NCBI GenBank assembly: GCA_023145535.1
Contig: JAGLDQ010000224.1
Span: 1-6,648, forward strand
Origin: Cocleimonas sp.
GTDB lineage: Bacteria > Pseudomonadota > Gammaproteobacteria > Thiotrichales > Thiotrichaceae
DNA: 6,648 bases
Direction: 5' to 3'
Shown here: positions 1-6,387 of the stretch, piece after piece
Layout of the letters: each line of letters opens with the position of its first letter
Position numbering within the stretch: position 1 is the first letter of the stretch
Notes under the pieces: model-generated
Seen by the model: only the letters and a program-made list of their open reading frames with translations
What the model was told of the DNA's origin: nothing
Databases searched by the model: none
Translations under genes and position numbers: made by a program

Positions 1-615
1 GATCACATCCTTCGCCTCTTGCGGAGAACCGCCTTCATAGTATATTTCTACCAGATGTGTTTTATCGATTGGCTGTACCAATAAGCGTTGTAATAATAAG
101 GCTGGTAAATCGACAGGCGCTCGGCTCACTGGTTTTTTCTCTGAAAGACCAAGAAACTCTTTAATAGGGGAGGGTTTGTCATTTTCTCCCGTTAAACTAG
201 CTCGCAGATTCGTATCTGCCACCACTTTTGCTAACAAGGTACGACTTTTTAAAGTCTCATAACGCGTACGGAAAAAAGGATCATTTAACGTATCCACCTC
301 ACCACCAAAACTTTCTGTTTTACCAAAACTAACCACCTCTGGGCCTTTACGCTCGATCTGAATCGTGGCATTAGCACGATAGGTGGGCTTTGCTGAAAGA
401 GTAAACAGTAAGGCAATCGCCATTGCGGCTAGCGCTGAAAGCAGGATAGTCCATTTTCTACGCCATAAAATTGAAAAAATATCATTAAGCGAAAGCTCAC
501 GCTTACTTTCAGGAATATCAGAAGTGTCAAGCATTTGCACATTAGAGACAGGGATAGCGGCATCACGGACATCCGTGGACAAATTGCCAATAGTTTTTAG
601 GACAGGGATGGTCAT
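1..615 (-). CDS. Wzz/GumC-type polysaccharide co-polymerase, possibly with a tyrosine-kinase domain (N-terminal part, cut by window edge)
   Basis: The frame reads from ATG at 615 to position 1 without a stop (205 codons), so the C-terminus lies outside. After a polar N-terminus of about 40 residues comes LSLNDIFSILWRRKW (residues 41-55), then a membrane helix at about 56-74, then the typical start of the periplasmic chain-length domain, PTYRANATIQIE (78-89). The stretch DPFFRTRYETLKSRTLLAKVV (112-132) matches the family pattern seen in GumC, ExoP and Wzc relatives, as does the later LVEIYYEGGSPQEAKDV. Such inner-membrane proteins set the length of exported or capsular polysaccharide, often with a C-terminal cytoplasmic BY-kinase that cannot be seen here. 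TGA lies just upstream in frame, so ATG 615 is the first possible ATG start. The nearest good Shine-Dalgarno, AAGGAG at 647-652, is 31 bases away, which is unusual. Family is confident; presence of the kinase is unknown. Confidence 0.88.
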   Translation of the reverse strand, partial: MTIPVLKTIGNLSTDVRDAAIPVSNVQMLDTSDIPESKRELSLNDIFSILWRRKWTILLSALAAMAIALLFTLSAKPTYRANATIQIERKGPEVVSFGKTESFGGEVDTLNDPFFRTRYETLKSRTLLAKVVADTNLRASLTGENDKPSPIKEFLGLSEKKPVSRAPVDLPALLLQRLLVQPIDKTHLVEIYYEGGSPQEAKDVI

Positions 616-618
616 AAG

Positions 619-657
619 TCAGTACGGATTATTGTTATTAGTTAATCTCCTTATCAT
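619..657 (-). other. Possible 12-codon leader ORF before the polysaccharide co-polymerase gene
   Basis: On the minus strand an ATG at 657 opens a short frame, MIRRLTNNNNPY, that ends in TGA at 619-621, three bases before the ATG of the downstream gene (615). The only strong Shine-Dalgarno (AAGGAG, 647-652) lies inside this mini-frame, 31 bases before the main start. Translation coupling or a leader peptide is one reading. The other is that the main gene simply has a poor ribosome site and the mini-frame is chance. No strong Shine-Dalgarno was seen for the mini-frame itself. Confidence 0.2.
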
Positions 658-777
658 AAACGTATTCTACGACTAGAAAAAATTTTCTGGATAAAAGGAA
701 AAGAGTTTTTAAATGGCTTTTCATTCTACCTAGACCGTTAGCCCTTCATAAAAGGAAGGCACACGAAAATGTTAATT

Positions 778-1173
778 TCAAGGATAAAGCAAAGGCACAA
801 CACCTGTACGCTTGCGAATCCAGTTCAGTGCGTTAAAAATCTTTTCATTGCGTACAATTTTTCTCTCTAAAGCAAATTTCCCTGGAAAATCACTGAGCCC
901 TAAACCAACCAATATCGTCAATAAGCCTTGCCCTGGTGTAAATAACATGACAATCCCCGCCAGTATAAAAATAACCGCCATCATATTTCTCACGATGCGA
1001 AATAATAAAGAGATTAAGGGATGATACTTATCTTTATAAGCGCTACGACGTTGCTCATTAGAAAAATAATCCTCAGGCATTTTTTTGATAATCCACGGGA
1101 TTGCAAATAATGAAACAATAAACGTAATGATTGAGACAAGCGCCAGAGTTGTCAGTAATTCGGTACTGGGCAT
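778..1173 (-). CDS. Small inner-membrane protein, PGPGW-like family of unknown function
   Basis: This 131-residue protein has a hydrophobic helix at about 7-29, a polar and basic loop (30-58), and a second hydrophobic region at about 60-78. The hallmark TPGQGLLTILVGLGLSDFPG (79-98) follows, and then a basic tail, ALERKIVRNEKIFNALNWIRKR. The PGQG-LLT-GL-DFPGK pattern with the basic tail recalls proteobacterial small membrane proteins related to the PGPGW family (Pfam PF09656); the exact family assignment is from memory. No catalytic residues are evident and the role is unknown. The ATG at 1173 has AGGAAG ten bases upstream. The gene follows the CHAT gene in the same direction after 107 bases, with a candidate promoter in that gap, so co-transcription is possible but not required. 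It appears complete, with no frame damage. Confidence 0.8.
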   Translation of the reverse strand: MPSTELLTTLALVSIITFIVSLFAIPWIIKKMPEDYFSNEQRRSAYKDKYHPLISLLFRIVRNMMAVIFILAGIVMLFTPGQGLLTILVGLGLSDFPGKFALERKIVRNEKIFNALNWIRKRTGVVPLLYP

Positions 1174-1208
1174 TAGGATGATTCTTCCTGATAATATTTG
1201 GGAAGCAC

Positions 1209-1237
1209 ATCATAAACTATATTCGTTTAACTGTTCA
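1209..1237 (-). promoter_or_regulatory. Candidate sigma-70 promoter for the small membrane protein gene
   Basis: Reading the minus strand, TGAACA (1232-1237) and TATGAT (1209-1214) are separated by 17 bases. They match the consensus boxes at four and five of six positions. The -10 box ends 35 bases before the ATG at 1173, giving a leader of about 28 bases. This is consensus matching by eye in A+T-rich DNA, so chance matches are likely. Confidence 0.33.
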
Positions 1238-1280
1238 CTTCTTGCTAAACATTATCAACCCCAGACAAGCATCAAATCGA

Positions 1281-3089
1281 TCACTTAATTTGACTACTAT
1301 GTATCACCCCCCAATCGCCACACACCTTAGTCCAAAACCATTTCGAATCACTATCGACCATAATCGCGCTGTTATATACCTTAATTTGTTTCTTAGACCT
1401 AATTTTACAACGGATGTCACCCTTAGGCGCTAAACGTACGTTTGATGGTGGATCAATCACTAGCACTTTTTTAAATTTGGCACTTTCTCGGCGCTCTATT
1501 CGTTGCAGTGCCACTATACGCGCCTGATAATAAGCAATAATACATTGCTCCCTTTTTAACCCAGCACCTAGAATACAGTTTTGCTCTATATAATAATCTC
1601 TGCTAACGAGCCAATCCTGCTCTTTTTCACCCAGCGTCTTTACGAGTGGTGGCGGAAGTTTACTTTCCACTCGGGCATATACGGTATTCAATTCTTTATC
1701 AATATTTGCTGTTGAACGATTAGAACAAACCGCCTTTTCAGCAAGAGTTCGTGCTTTTGTACAATCAAACCCAGCCGTTACGGGTGTCGGCGCGGGTGCT
1801 CTATAGGCATAAAAGGTAGGATTCTCCTCCTCCTTAAGAGGAGAAGAATCTTTAAAAACAAACACTGAAAGCGCAATGAAAACCAATACACCTAAAGAAG
1901 CACCAATCAACCTTATTTTATTTTTAGACTTTTTATTGGGAGCCACTATAGGTTCAGGGGAAGGCTTTGAAGGTCGTGTTAGGTTAAATAAGTTACTATT
2001 TGATGAGCGCATATAGAGGGTAGGCGTTCCCCATTCTATATGATTTAAACGAATATCAATGGCTTTGCGCGCTTCCGTTAACGATTCCTCTATTGGCAAG
2101 CCATTGGCTAAAGCAGTATAAAAATCACTGGAGAAGATAATTGCGGCTCGATCGCTAATTTCAAACTGCATTGCAATCACTGCCGGTATCTTCTTTTTAA
2201 GTAGCGAAAGTGCAACCCCTGAGAAAAAGATCGTATCCGAAGCCTTGCTACCCTCGCAAGAATTCAAAACCACTAAACGTATCGATTTTTCATCACGCAA
2301 TAATTTACCAAAAGACGCGGCTTCTAATTTAGCTAAGTTGCCATCACTTTCTTCAAACATCAAAAATGCATTATTACGATTAACATCAAAATCACTATGC
2401 CCAATATAGTGGATAATGTGATATTGCTTGCGCTGCAACTCATGCTGTAATAATCGAATGGTGGCCTGAGGCAAGCGTTTTATAACCACCAGATTATCAT
2501 CAATCAGTGTTTTTAAAGAACGCGTCAGGTTTTCCCACTCTGTTTCCACATTAAGCGGAGCCAAGTTTTTTGGGCTGGAGATAATCACTAATATTTGCAA
2601 AGGAAGCTGTACCGATACCGTATGGGTATCATGCATCAGTTCAGGGCAACGAATAATAGGTGTCTTGGTTGATAAGGCTAAAAAACGCTCTTCTTCTGCA
2701 TTGTAAAAATACTCCCAAGGAAGCGTTACTAACTCAGGTACATCATTAGCAAACTGCAACCGAATACGTAAATCATTATTTTTACTTTCATACAAGCTCC
2801 GCTCTAAACACTCTTGCATTGAGTCCTTGAAAATCACATCAAATAATGCACGACCGATGTCTTGTAAACTATCTGTAGAACAAGTATCGCCATTGAGGAT
2901 AAGAGCTTGGGGAAGCTCAAAAGAACGAGAGCGTGTATAGCGACCGATACAAGCGGCGATGGTATCCGTATTAACAGGAATATCAAAATCACAATGTGCT
3001 TGTCCTGCTGGAGAATTTATAATGCGCGCTTGAAAAGCACCCCCCTTTTTTAAAAGGAGAATATCCATGTTTTGATATTTTTTTGCCAC
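1281..3089 (-). CDS. Membrane-anchored CHAT (caspase-like) protease with periplasmic LprI-like and SH3 domains
   Basis: This is a 602-residue multidomain protein. Residues 8-150 resemble the usual lead-in of CHAT proteins: INSPAGQAHCDFDIP, then LRIRLQF and PELVTLPWEYFY. The CHAT core spans about 160-360 and has the His motif HYIGH (H227, H231) and the Cys motif VVLNSCEG (C278). H231 and C278 are the expected catalytic dyad, so the protease looks intact. After the basic stretch KKSKNKIR comes one membrane helix (about 393-412), followed by an acidic KEEEN. By the positive-inside rule CHAT is cytoplasmic and the C-terminus periplasmic. Residues 441-531 resemble LprI/DUF1311 (FDCTKARTLAEKAVC; EKEQDWLVSRD; four Cys). 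Residues 542-600 resemble a bacterial SH3 domain (PPSNVRLAPKG; WFWTKVCGDWGVIHSSQI). There is no signal peptide. The GTG start at 3089 is favoured because AAGGG lies seven bases upstream; the internal ATG (3066-3068) lacks such a site. CHAT and membrane calls are strong, LprI and SH3 good. Substrate and trigger are unknown. Confidence 0.92.
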   Translation of the reverse strand: MAKKYQNMDILLLKKGGAFQARIINSPAGQAHCDFDIPVNTDTIAACIGRYTRSRSFELPQALILNGDTCSTDSLQDIGRALFDVIFKDSMQECLERSLYESKNNDLRIRLQFANDVPELVTLPWEYFYNAEEERFLALSTKTPIIRCPELMHDTHTVSVQLPLQILVIISSPKNLAPLNVETEWENLTRSLKTLIDDNLVVIKRLPQATIRLLQHELQRKQYHIIHYIGHSDFDVNRNNAFLMFEESDGNLAKLEAASFGKLLRDEKSIRLVVLNSCEGSKASDTIFFSGVALSLLKKKIPAVIAMQFEISDRAAIIFSSDFYTALANGLPIEESLTEARKAIDIRLNHIEWGTPTLYMRSSNSNLFNLTRPSKPSPEPIVAPNKKSKNKIRLIGASLGVLVFIALSVFVFKDSSPLKEEENPTFYAYRAPAPTPVTAGFDCTKARTLAEKAVCSNRSTANIDKELNTVYARVESKLPPPLVKTLGEKEQDWLVSRDYYIEQNCILGAGLKREQCIIAYYQARIVALQRIERRESAKFKKVLVIDPPSNVRLAPKGDIRCKIRSKKQIKVYNSAIMVDSDSKWFWTKVCGDWGVIHSSQIK

Positions 3090-3122
3090 GAGATTACCCT
3101 TAAAGAATTGAGTGAATCCCTA

Positions 3123-3128
3123 ACTATA
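3123..3128 (-). promoter_or_regulatory. Possible -10 box for the CHAT gene
   Basis: TATAGT on the minus strand lies 33 bases upstream of the GTG start, a normal distance for a sigma-70 start site. No good -35 hexamer is present at 16-18 bases, so this is a weak call. A second A+T-rich box (TATAAG) lies further upstream and also lacks a clear partner. Confidence 0.2.
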
Positions 3129-3301
3129 GTGCAAACTCTATTTTTATCTTATACGGTGAATAAAATTGTAGTGATCCAATGAATTAGCACAACAGAATAA
3201 AAAAGTTAGATTGTAAATCAACCAAAGTAGAGGTGAAAAAGGAGATCAAATTACACAAAATAATTCAAAAATGGGTGAAATAATGAAGATTGGCTAACAG
3301 G

Positions 3302-3488
3302 ATGCAAAAACGCTATAGAGTAATACTGAAAGAGGCTGATAGTAAGCGCCTTCCACCTAAACTGTCTGATTTTTCTAAACAATGCTGATTAAAGCGAGCA
3401 AAGTCGCGAAATTTACAGGAACACTTAAGAGACGATGAAGTTTATTTTTGATGGCGAAACTCCTAAATTGGCTACGGACGCTGAGTAG
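3302..3488 (+). pseudogene. Possible remnant of a small decayed gene
   Basis: A plus-strand frame starts at ATG 3302 and reads 28 codons (MQKRYRVILKEADSKRLPPK...) to a TGA at 3386-3388. The same frame then stays open for 20 more codons (LKRAKSRNLQEHLRDDEVYF) to TGA at 3449. A second frame overlaps it from ATG 3435 (MKFIFDGETPKLATDAE, stop at 3488). The pieces have a charged, protein-like composition, and one in-frame stop plus one frameshift would join them into about 60 residues. I do not recognise the product, and chance open frames in A+T-rich DNA are an equally good explanation. Confidence 0.18.
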
Positions 3489-3578
3489 TTACTTCTTTCT
3501 TAACTTATTTTAAGTAGTATTTTTGGCCAAAGAAAGCATAATATACAGCCAATACAAATAATAATTTAGGGGACTAAA

Positions 3579-3803
3579 ATGATAAAAAAACACATACTGG
3601 TATTAATCCTATCAATATTACTCTTTCTATCGGGTTGTTCAACAATAGGCTCATTGGCAGGTGCAGCTGTGGCCGTAAAAACAGGAAATAATCCCTTGTT
3701 AGGCTCATTAGTTGGAGGAGCAGTAGGGCAGGTTGTGGCTAATTCTACAGGACAAATAGCTGGGCAAGCCGTTTCTGGGGCCGCAGGGCAAGTTGTAAGG
3801 TGA
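3579..3803 (+). CDS. Small glycine-zipper-like lipoprotein
   Basis: This 74-residue protein begins with a classic lipoprotein signal: basic MIKKH, a hydrophobic core, then the lipobox LSGC with the lipidated Cys at residue 20. The next residue is Ser rather than Asp, which in enterobacterial rules favours outer-membrane sorting. The mature 55 residues are almost wholly Gly, Ala, Val, Ser and Gln, with small-residue repeats (GSLAGAA, GSLVGGAVGQVV, GQIAGQAVSGAAGQVV). GAVGQVV (47-53) recurs as GAAGQVV (67-73). This spacing resembles glycine-zipper segments of small Gram-negative lipoproteins thought to insert into or pack against membranes. The exact role is unknown. AGGGGA lies five bases before the ATG and supports the start. 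It is divergent from the CHAT gene, convergent with moaE, and the only rightward gene here. Confidence 0.82.
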   Translation: MIKKHILVLILSILLFLSGCSTIGSLAGAAVAVKTGNNPLLGSLVGGAVGQVVANSTGQIAGQAVSGAAGQVVR

Positions 3804-3930
3804 AGTTTTCTAGTACCACAATCAGTTTGAAATTATGCTATTAATTAAATATCAATCAGTTAAAGCATTATTGGTAATATTTCATACTGAGTAATAGAGG
3901 AAAATAACAGATTGATAGCACGACCAAATT

Positions 3931-4377
3931 TTAATAGCCTTTAGTATTTTCCTCCACCCAGCGCTCACTGCCATCGACTAAAATCTCCTTCTTCCAAAAA
4001 GGTACTTTGCTTTTTAACGCCTCCATTAAAAAGCGACTCGCTTCAAAAGCATCTTTTCGATGTGCTGACCATACCGCCACTAATACAATCGGGTCAGTAG
4101 GGTAAATATGCCCTACGCGATGAATGATCAGGGTGTTTAACAACGTCCATGTTTCATCCGCTTTATCCGCTAATAGATGCAATTCTTTTTCTGTCATCAC
4201 AGGGTAGTGTTCCAGAAACATACTGGCGACATCCTCGCCTTCATTAAAATCACGCATTGTGCCGATAAAACTTGCCGTTGCACCGTAATTGCTTTTACCT
4301 TGCATCGTCTGTTGCTCATAGTCTGCTAGTAATGACCAAGGTTTAAAGGGGGCGTGTTGTATTAAGATTTGGCGCAT
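3931..4377 (-). CDS. moaE: Molybdopterin synthase large (catalytic) subunit MoaE
   Basis: MoaE works with the small sulfur-carrier MoaD in the cytoplasm. Sulfur from the MoaD C-terminal thiocarboxylate is added to cyclic pyranopterin monophosphate to make the dithiolene of molybdopterin, the molybdenum cofactor core. The 148 residues match the usual family length (E. coli about 150). Visible family motifs are GATASFIGTMRDFN (32-45, with conserved Arg42), LEHYPVMTEKEL (55-66), IHRVGHIYPTD (85-95), AHRKDAFEASRF (105-116) and LKSKVPFWKKE (121-131). Lys122 and Lys129 align with the E. coli catalytic-site lysines 119 and 126. The C-terminal GSERWVEE is also typical. The ATG at 4377 has AAGGA seven bases upstream. 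No moaD lies next to it, so its partner must be encoded elsewhere. The sulP terminator sits just upstream, so expression depends on read-through or a promoter overlapping that hairpin. Confidence 0.97.
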   Translation of the reverse strand: MRQILIQHAPFKPWSLLADYEQQTMQGKSNYGATASFIGTMRDFNEGEDVASMFLEHYPVMTEKELHLLADKADETWTLLNTLIIHRVGHIYPTDPIVLVAVWSAHRKDAFEASRFLMEALKSKVPFWKKEILVDGSERWVEENTKGY

Positions 4378-4404
4378 GTATTTTTCCTTAATAATTGCGT
4401 ATCA

Positions 4405-4435
4405 GAAATAAAAAAGGCTGCAAAAAGCAGCCTTT
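4405..4435 (-). terminator. Intrinsic terminator after sulP
   Basis: On the minus strand a perfect 9-bp stem, AAAGGCTGC / GCAGCCTTT (4427-4435 and 4413-4421), encloses a five-T loop and is followed by further T residues (plus-strand A run from 4407). It sits 24 bases past the sulP stop codon (4459-4461) and ends 28 bases before the moaE start, so it should stop most transcription from sulP. The plus-strand reading lacks a long T tract but could still be weakly active. Confidence 0.9.
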
Positions 4436-4458
4436 AATCTAAGCGTATTGAGATTGAC

Positions 4459-6213
4459 TTAAGCGGTATGTATCGGCTTAAGGATAGGTTCTATATCAAT
4501 CGCATCACCAAGGGCTTTTTTCGCGTATTTAGCCGCGTTAGTGCGCTCTCTAAAGAAGTGCTTTTCACCTATTTTGTCATAGAGACCAGAGCGTTTAAAG
4601 GCATCCAGCACAGGTTTTCTACCTCGAGCAACATAAAATTTCATATCCGCTGAAACCAGTCGATCTAAAATTCTGGCAAGGGTTTCCTCACCTGTCGCAT
4701 CAATTTGATCAACGGATTCTAGGTCTAAAATAATCACTTTACTCTTAGGCTTGGCAGCGATGCTATTGAGCATTTTACCTTCTAAATAACCTGAGTTAGC
4801 AAAGTAAAGATCACCATCAAAACGGTAAATAGAAACAGTGTCACTGGTTTTAAGATTAAATAATTCAGCATTTCTTAACGTGCCATCTTCATGACGTGCC
4901 ACCTCAACAAATTTTGGTGACATGGTACGGTAGAGGAATAAACCAAGTGATAATAAAACACCTGCCATAATACCCATTTCTAAATGAGGCGCAAAGAAGA
5001 GGGTCACAACGAAAACAACAACAGCAACGATGCCGTCATGAGGCTCTACTTTCCAAGCATGTTTGATTGGCTCAAACTTAATGAGGTTAACAACAGCCAT
5101 AACGATAACCGCCGCCAGTGTGGCTTGGGGTAGGTGATACAGTAAAGGTGTTAAAAATAGCAAAGTAATGGCAACGAGTAAGCCCGTGACAATAGAAGAG
5201 TATCCTGTTCTTCCACCTGCTGTAAAGTTGACCGCAGAGCGTGAGAATGAACCCGAAATAGGATAACCACCAAAAGCACCTGATGATAAGTTGGCAAGTC
5301 CTTGACCGACTAACTCTTGGTTTGCCGATAAGCGTTGCTTGGTTTCAGCGGCAATCGCTTTAGCAACCGAAATGGCCTCAACAAAGCCAAGCAAGGCGAT
5401 AATAACGGCAGCAACGGCTAAATCTTTAAAATGAACAAAATCGATGCTTGGAACCGTTAAGCTAGGTAAACCTTCTGGAATCTCGCCAACAATCGCGCCC
5501 CCCATATTACCATAACCTAAGAACCATGAAAGAAGGGTGGTGATCACAACGGCAACAAGGACATTCGGCAATTGCGGGTTTATTTTTTTGACATAAATTA
5601 ATAGGAAAAGTGCAAAAGCTGCCATCAAGAGGGTTGTTAGGTGCGTTTCAGCAAGGGAAGTTATCAAATTCCACATGGTTTCGTAATGATGATCTCCTTT
5701 CTCCGTTGGAATACCAAACAATTTACTCACCTGAGAACTGGCAATAATAATCGCGGCTGCATTGGTAAATCCAACCACAACAGGATGCGAAAGGAAGTCA
5801 ACCAGAACCCCTAGGCGTAATAATCCAAGTGATAACTGGAATAATCCCACCATTAAGGCCAGCATACCCGCATAGGCAACAAAGGTGGCGGTATCGGTTA
5901 TCCCTAAAGAACCCAGAGTAGAGGCTGTCATTAAGGAGACAACCGCAACAGGCCCTGTTGCTAGTTGTCGTGAAGAACCAAAGAGTGCAGCAATAATGGC
6001 AGGTAAAAAGGAGGCATATAAACCGGCATAAGCAGGTAACCCTGCTAGATCGGCATAGGCCATTGACTGTGGTATCAGCACCAGAGCTACGGTTAAACCT
6101 GCCATTACATCGGCTTTAATAAGGTCTGGGTTTTTAATATCGCCGATCCATTCAGTATACGGCGTGAAGCGCTCTTTTAAATCAGAGATAAAGGAGGTTG
6201 TAGCTGTTCCCAT
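4459..6213 (-). CDS. SulP (SLC26) family anion permease with C-terminal STAS domain
   Basis: This inner-membrane transporter belongs to the SulP/SLC26 family, whose bacterial members carry sulfate, bicarbonate or other anions, usually with H+ or Na+. The 584 residues are full length. The N-terminal motif MAGLTVALVLIPQSMAYADLAG (37-58) precedes the family signature PAYAGLYASFLPAIIAALFGSSR (60-82) and ATGPVAVVSLM (85-95). Many hydrophobic helices run to about residue 430. The substrate-region motifs GFVEAISVAKAIA (276-288) and GGYPISGSFSRSAVNFTAGG (315-334) are present. The cytoplasmic STAS domain follows (about 440-555), with VIILDLESVDQIDATGEETL (493-512). Acidic Glu279 stands where Na+-dependent BicA is recalled to have Asp, so the substrate cannot be settled from motifs. 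No carbonic anhydrase or sulfate-assimilation gene is adjacent. An in-frame TAA closely upstream makes ATG 6213 the first ATG; its ribosome site (AGG, 12 bases away) is weak. Confidence 0.96.
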   Translation of the reverse strand: MGTATTSFISDLKERFTPYTEWIGDIKNPDLIKADVMAGLTVALVLIPQSMAYADLAGLPAYAGLYASFLPAIIAALFGSSRQLATGPVAVVSLMTASTLGSLGITDTATFVAYAGMLALMVGLFQLSLGLLRLGVLVDFLSHPVVVGFTNAAAIIIASSQVSKLFGIPTEKGDHHYETMWNLITSLAETHLTTLLMAAFALFLLIYVKKINPQLPNVLVAVVITTLLSWFLGYGNMGGAIVGEIPEGLPSLTVPSIDFVHFKDLAVAAVIIALLGFVEAISVAKAIAAETKQRLSANQELVGQGLANLSSGAFGGYPISGSFSRSAVNFTAGGRTGYSSIVTGLLVAITLLFLTPLLYHLPQATLAAVIVMAVVNLIKFEPIKHAWKVEPHDGIVAVVVFVVTLFFAPHLEMGIMAGVLLSLGLFLYRTMSPKFVEVARHEDGTLRNAELFNLKTSDTVSIYRFDGDLYFANSGYLEGKMLNSIAAKPKSKVIILDLESVDQIDATGEETLARILDRLVSADMKFYVARGRKPVLDAFKRSGLYDKIGEKHFFRERTNAAKYAKKALGDAIDIEPILKPIHTA

Positions 6214-6221
6214 GAGATTAT

Positions 6222-6254
6222 GTTACCTGTCGTTTCATGTGAAAATAGGGTAAC
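6222..6254 (-). repeat. Nested inverted repeats just upstream of the sulP start
   Basis: GTTACC (6222-6227) and GGTAAC (6249-6254) form a 6-bp inverted repeat. Inside it lies a tight palindrome, TTTCA-TG-TGAAA (6233-6244). In the sulP mRNA the outer arm nearest the gene contains the only Shine-Dalgarno-like bases (AGGT), so folding would hide the ribosome site. The inner palindrome could instead be a repressor site. Both readings are inference. Confidence 0.4.
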
Positions 6255-6387
6255 TACTAGATCCTGCAAGTATTTATGCGTATAGAGTGTAATCTGAGCA
6301 GTTACGAATAAGGACGTTAAGATGTGTGTCAATAGAGTGATAAAACTACATTGGCGGAGTTTTTGGACTCCCCGAAAAATGCGCGCG

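Larger units (their letters stand above)
3090..3578. other. 489-base gap between divergent CHAT and lipoprotein genes; no convincing gene
   Basis: This stretch holds the upstream regions of the leftward CHAT gene and the rightward lipoprotein gene. I see no tRNA, no repeat array and no strong terminator. Near the right end, CATAATATACA (3537-3547) is a -10-like cluster for the lipoprotein gene without a clear -35. A small inverted repeat, ACTTA-TTT-TAAGT, lies around 3503-3515. The middle, about 3275-3488, contains short protein-like frames described as a separate entry. The gap is long for this otherwise compact window. Confidence 0.6.

Noticed and set aside
383..676. Open plus-strand frame of 97 codons
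   Set aside because: It lies opposite the well-supported polysaccharide co-polymerase gene, has no recognisable domain and is an antisense shadow.
750..769. CCTTC/GAAGG hairpin after the small membrane protein gene, considered as a terminator
   Set aside because: The stem is only about five pairs and no T run follows on either strand.
778..1173. Small membrane protein as a gasdermin or holin effector
   Set aside because: The PGQG...DFPGK pattern points to a common uncharacterised membrane family, and nothing in the sequence shows pore-forming activity.
1242..1433. Plus-strand frame of 63 codons at the 3' end of the CHAT gene
   Set aside because: It is antisense to the clear SH3-like C-terminus and to the intergenic gap, with no family features.
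1281..3089. CHAT protein as part of a type III-E CRISPR (Craspase) or gasdermin system
   Set aside because: No TPR repeats, no gRAMP or cas genes, no CRISPR repeats and no gasdermin-like gene are in the window.
3902..3930. Terminator between the convergent lipoprotein and moaE genes
   Set aside because: The A+T-rich gap has no strong G+C stem followed by a T tract in either direction.
4459..6213. Calling the SulP transporter BicA or a molybdate transporter
   Set aside because: The key acidic residue and the neighbours do not decide substrate; only family-level naming is supported.
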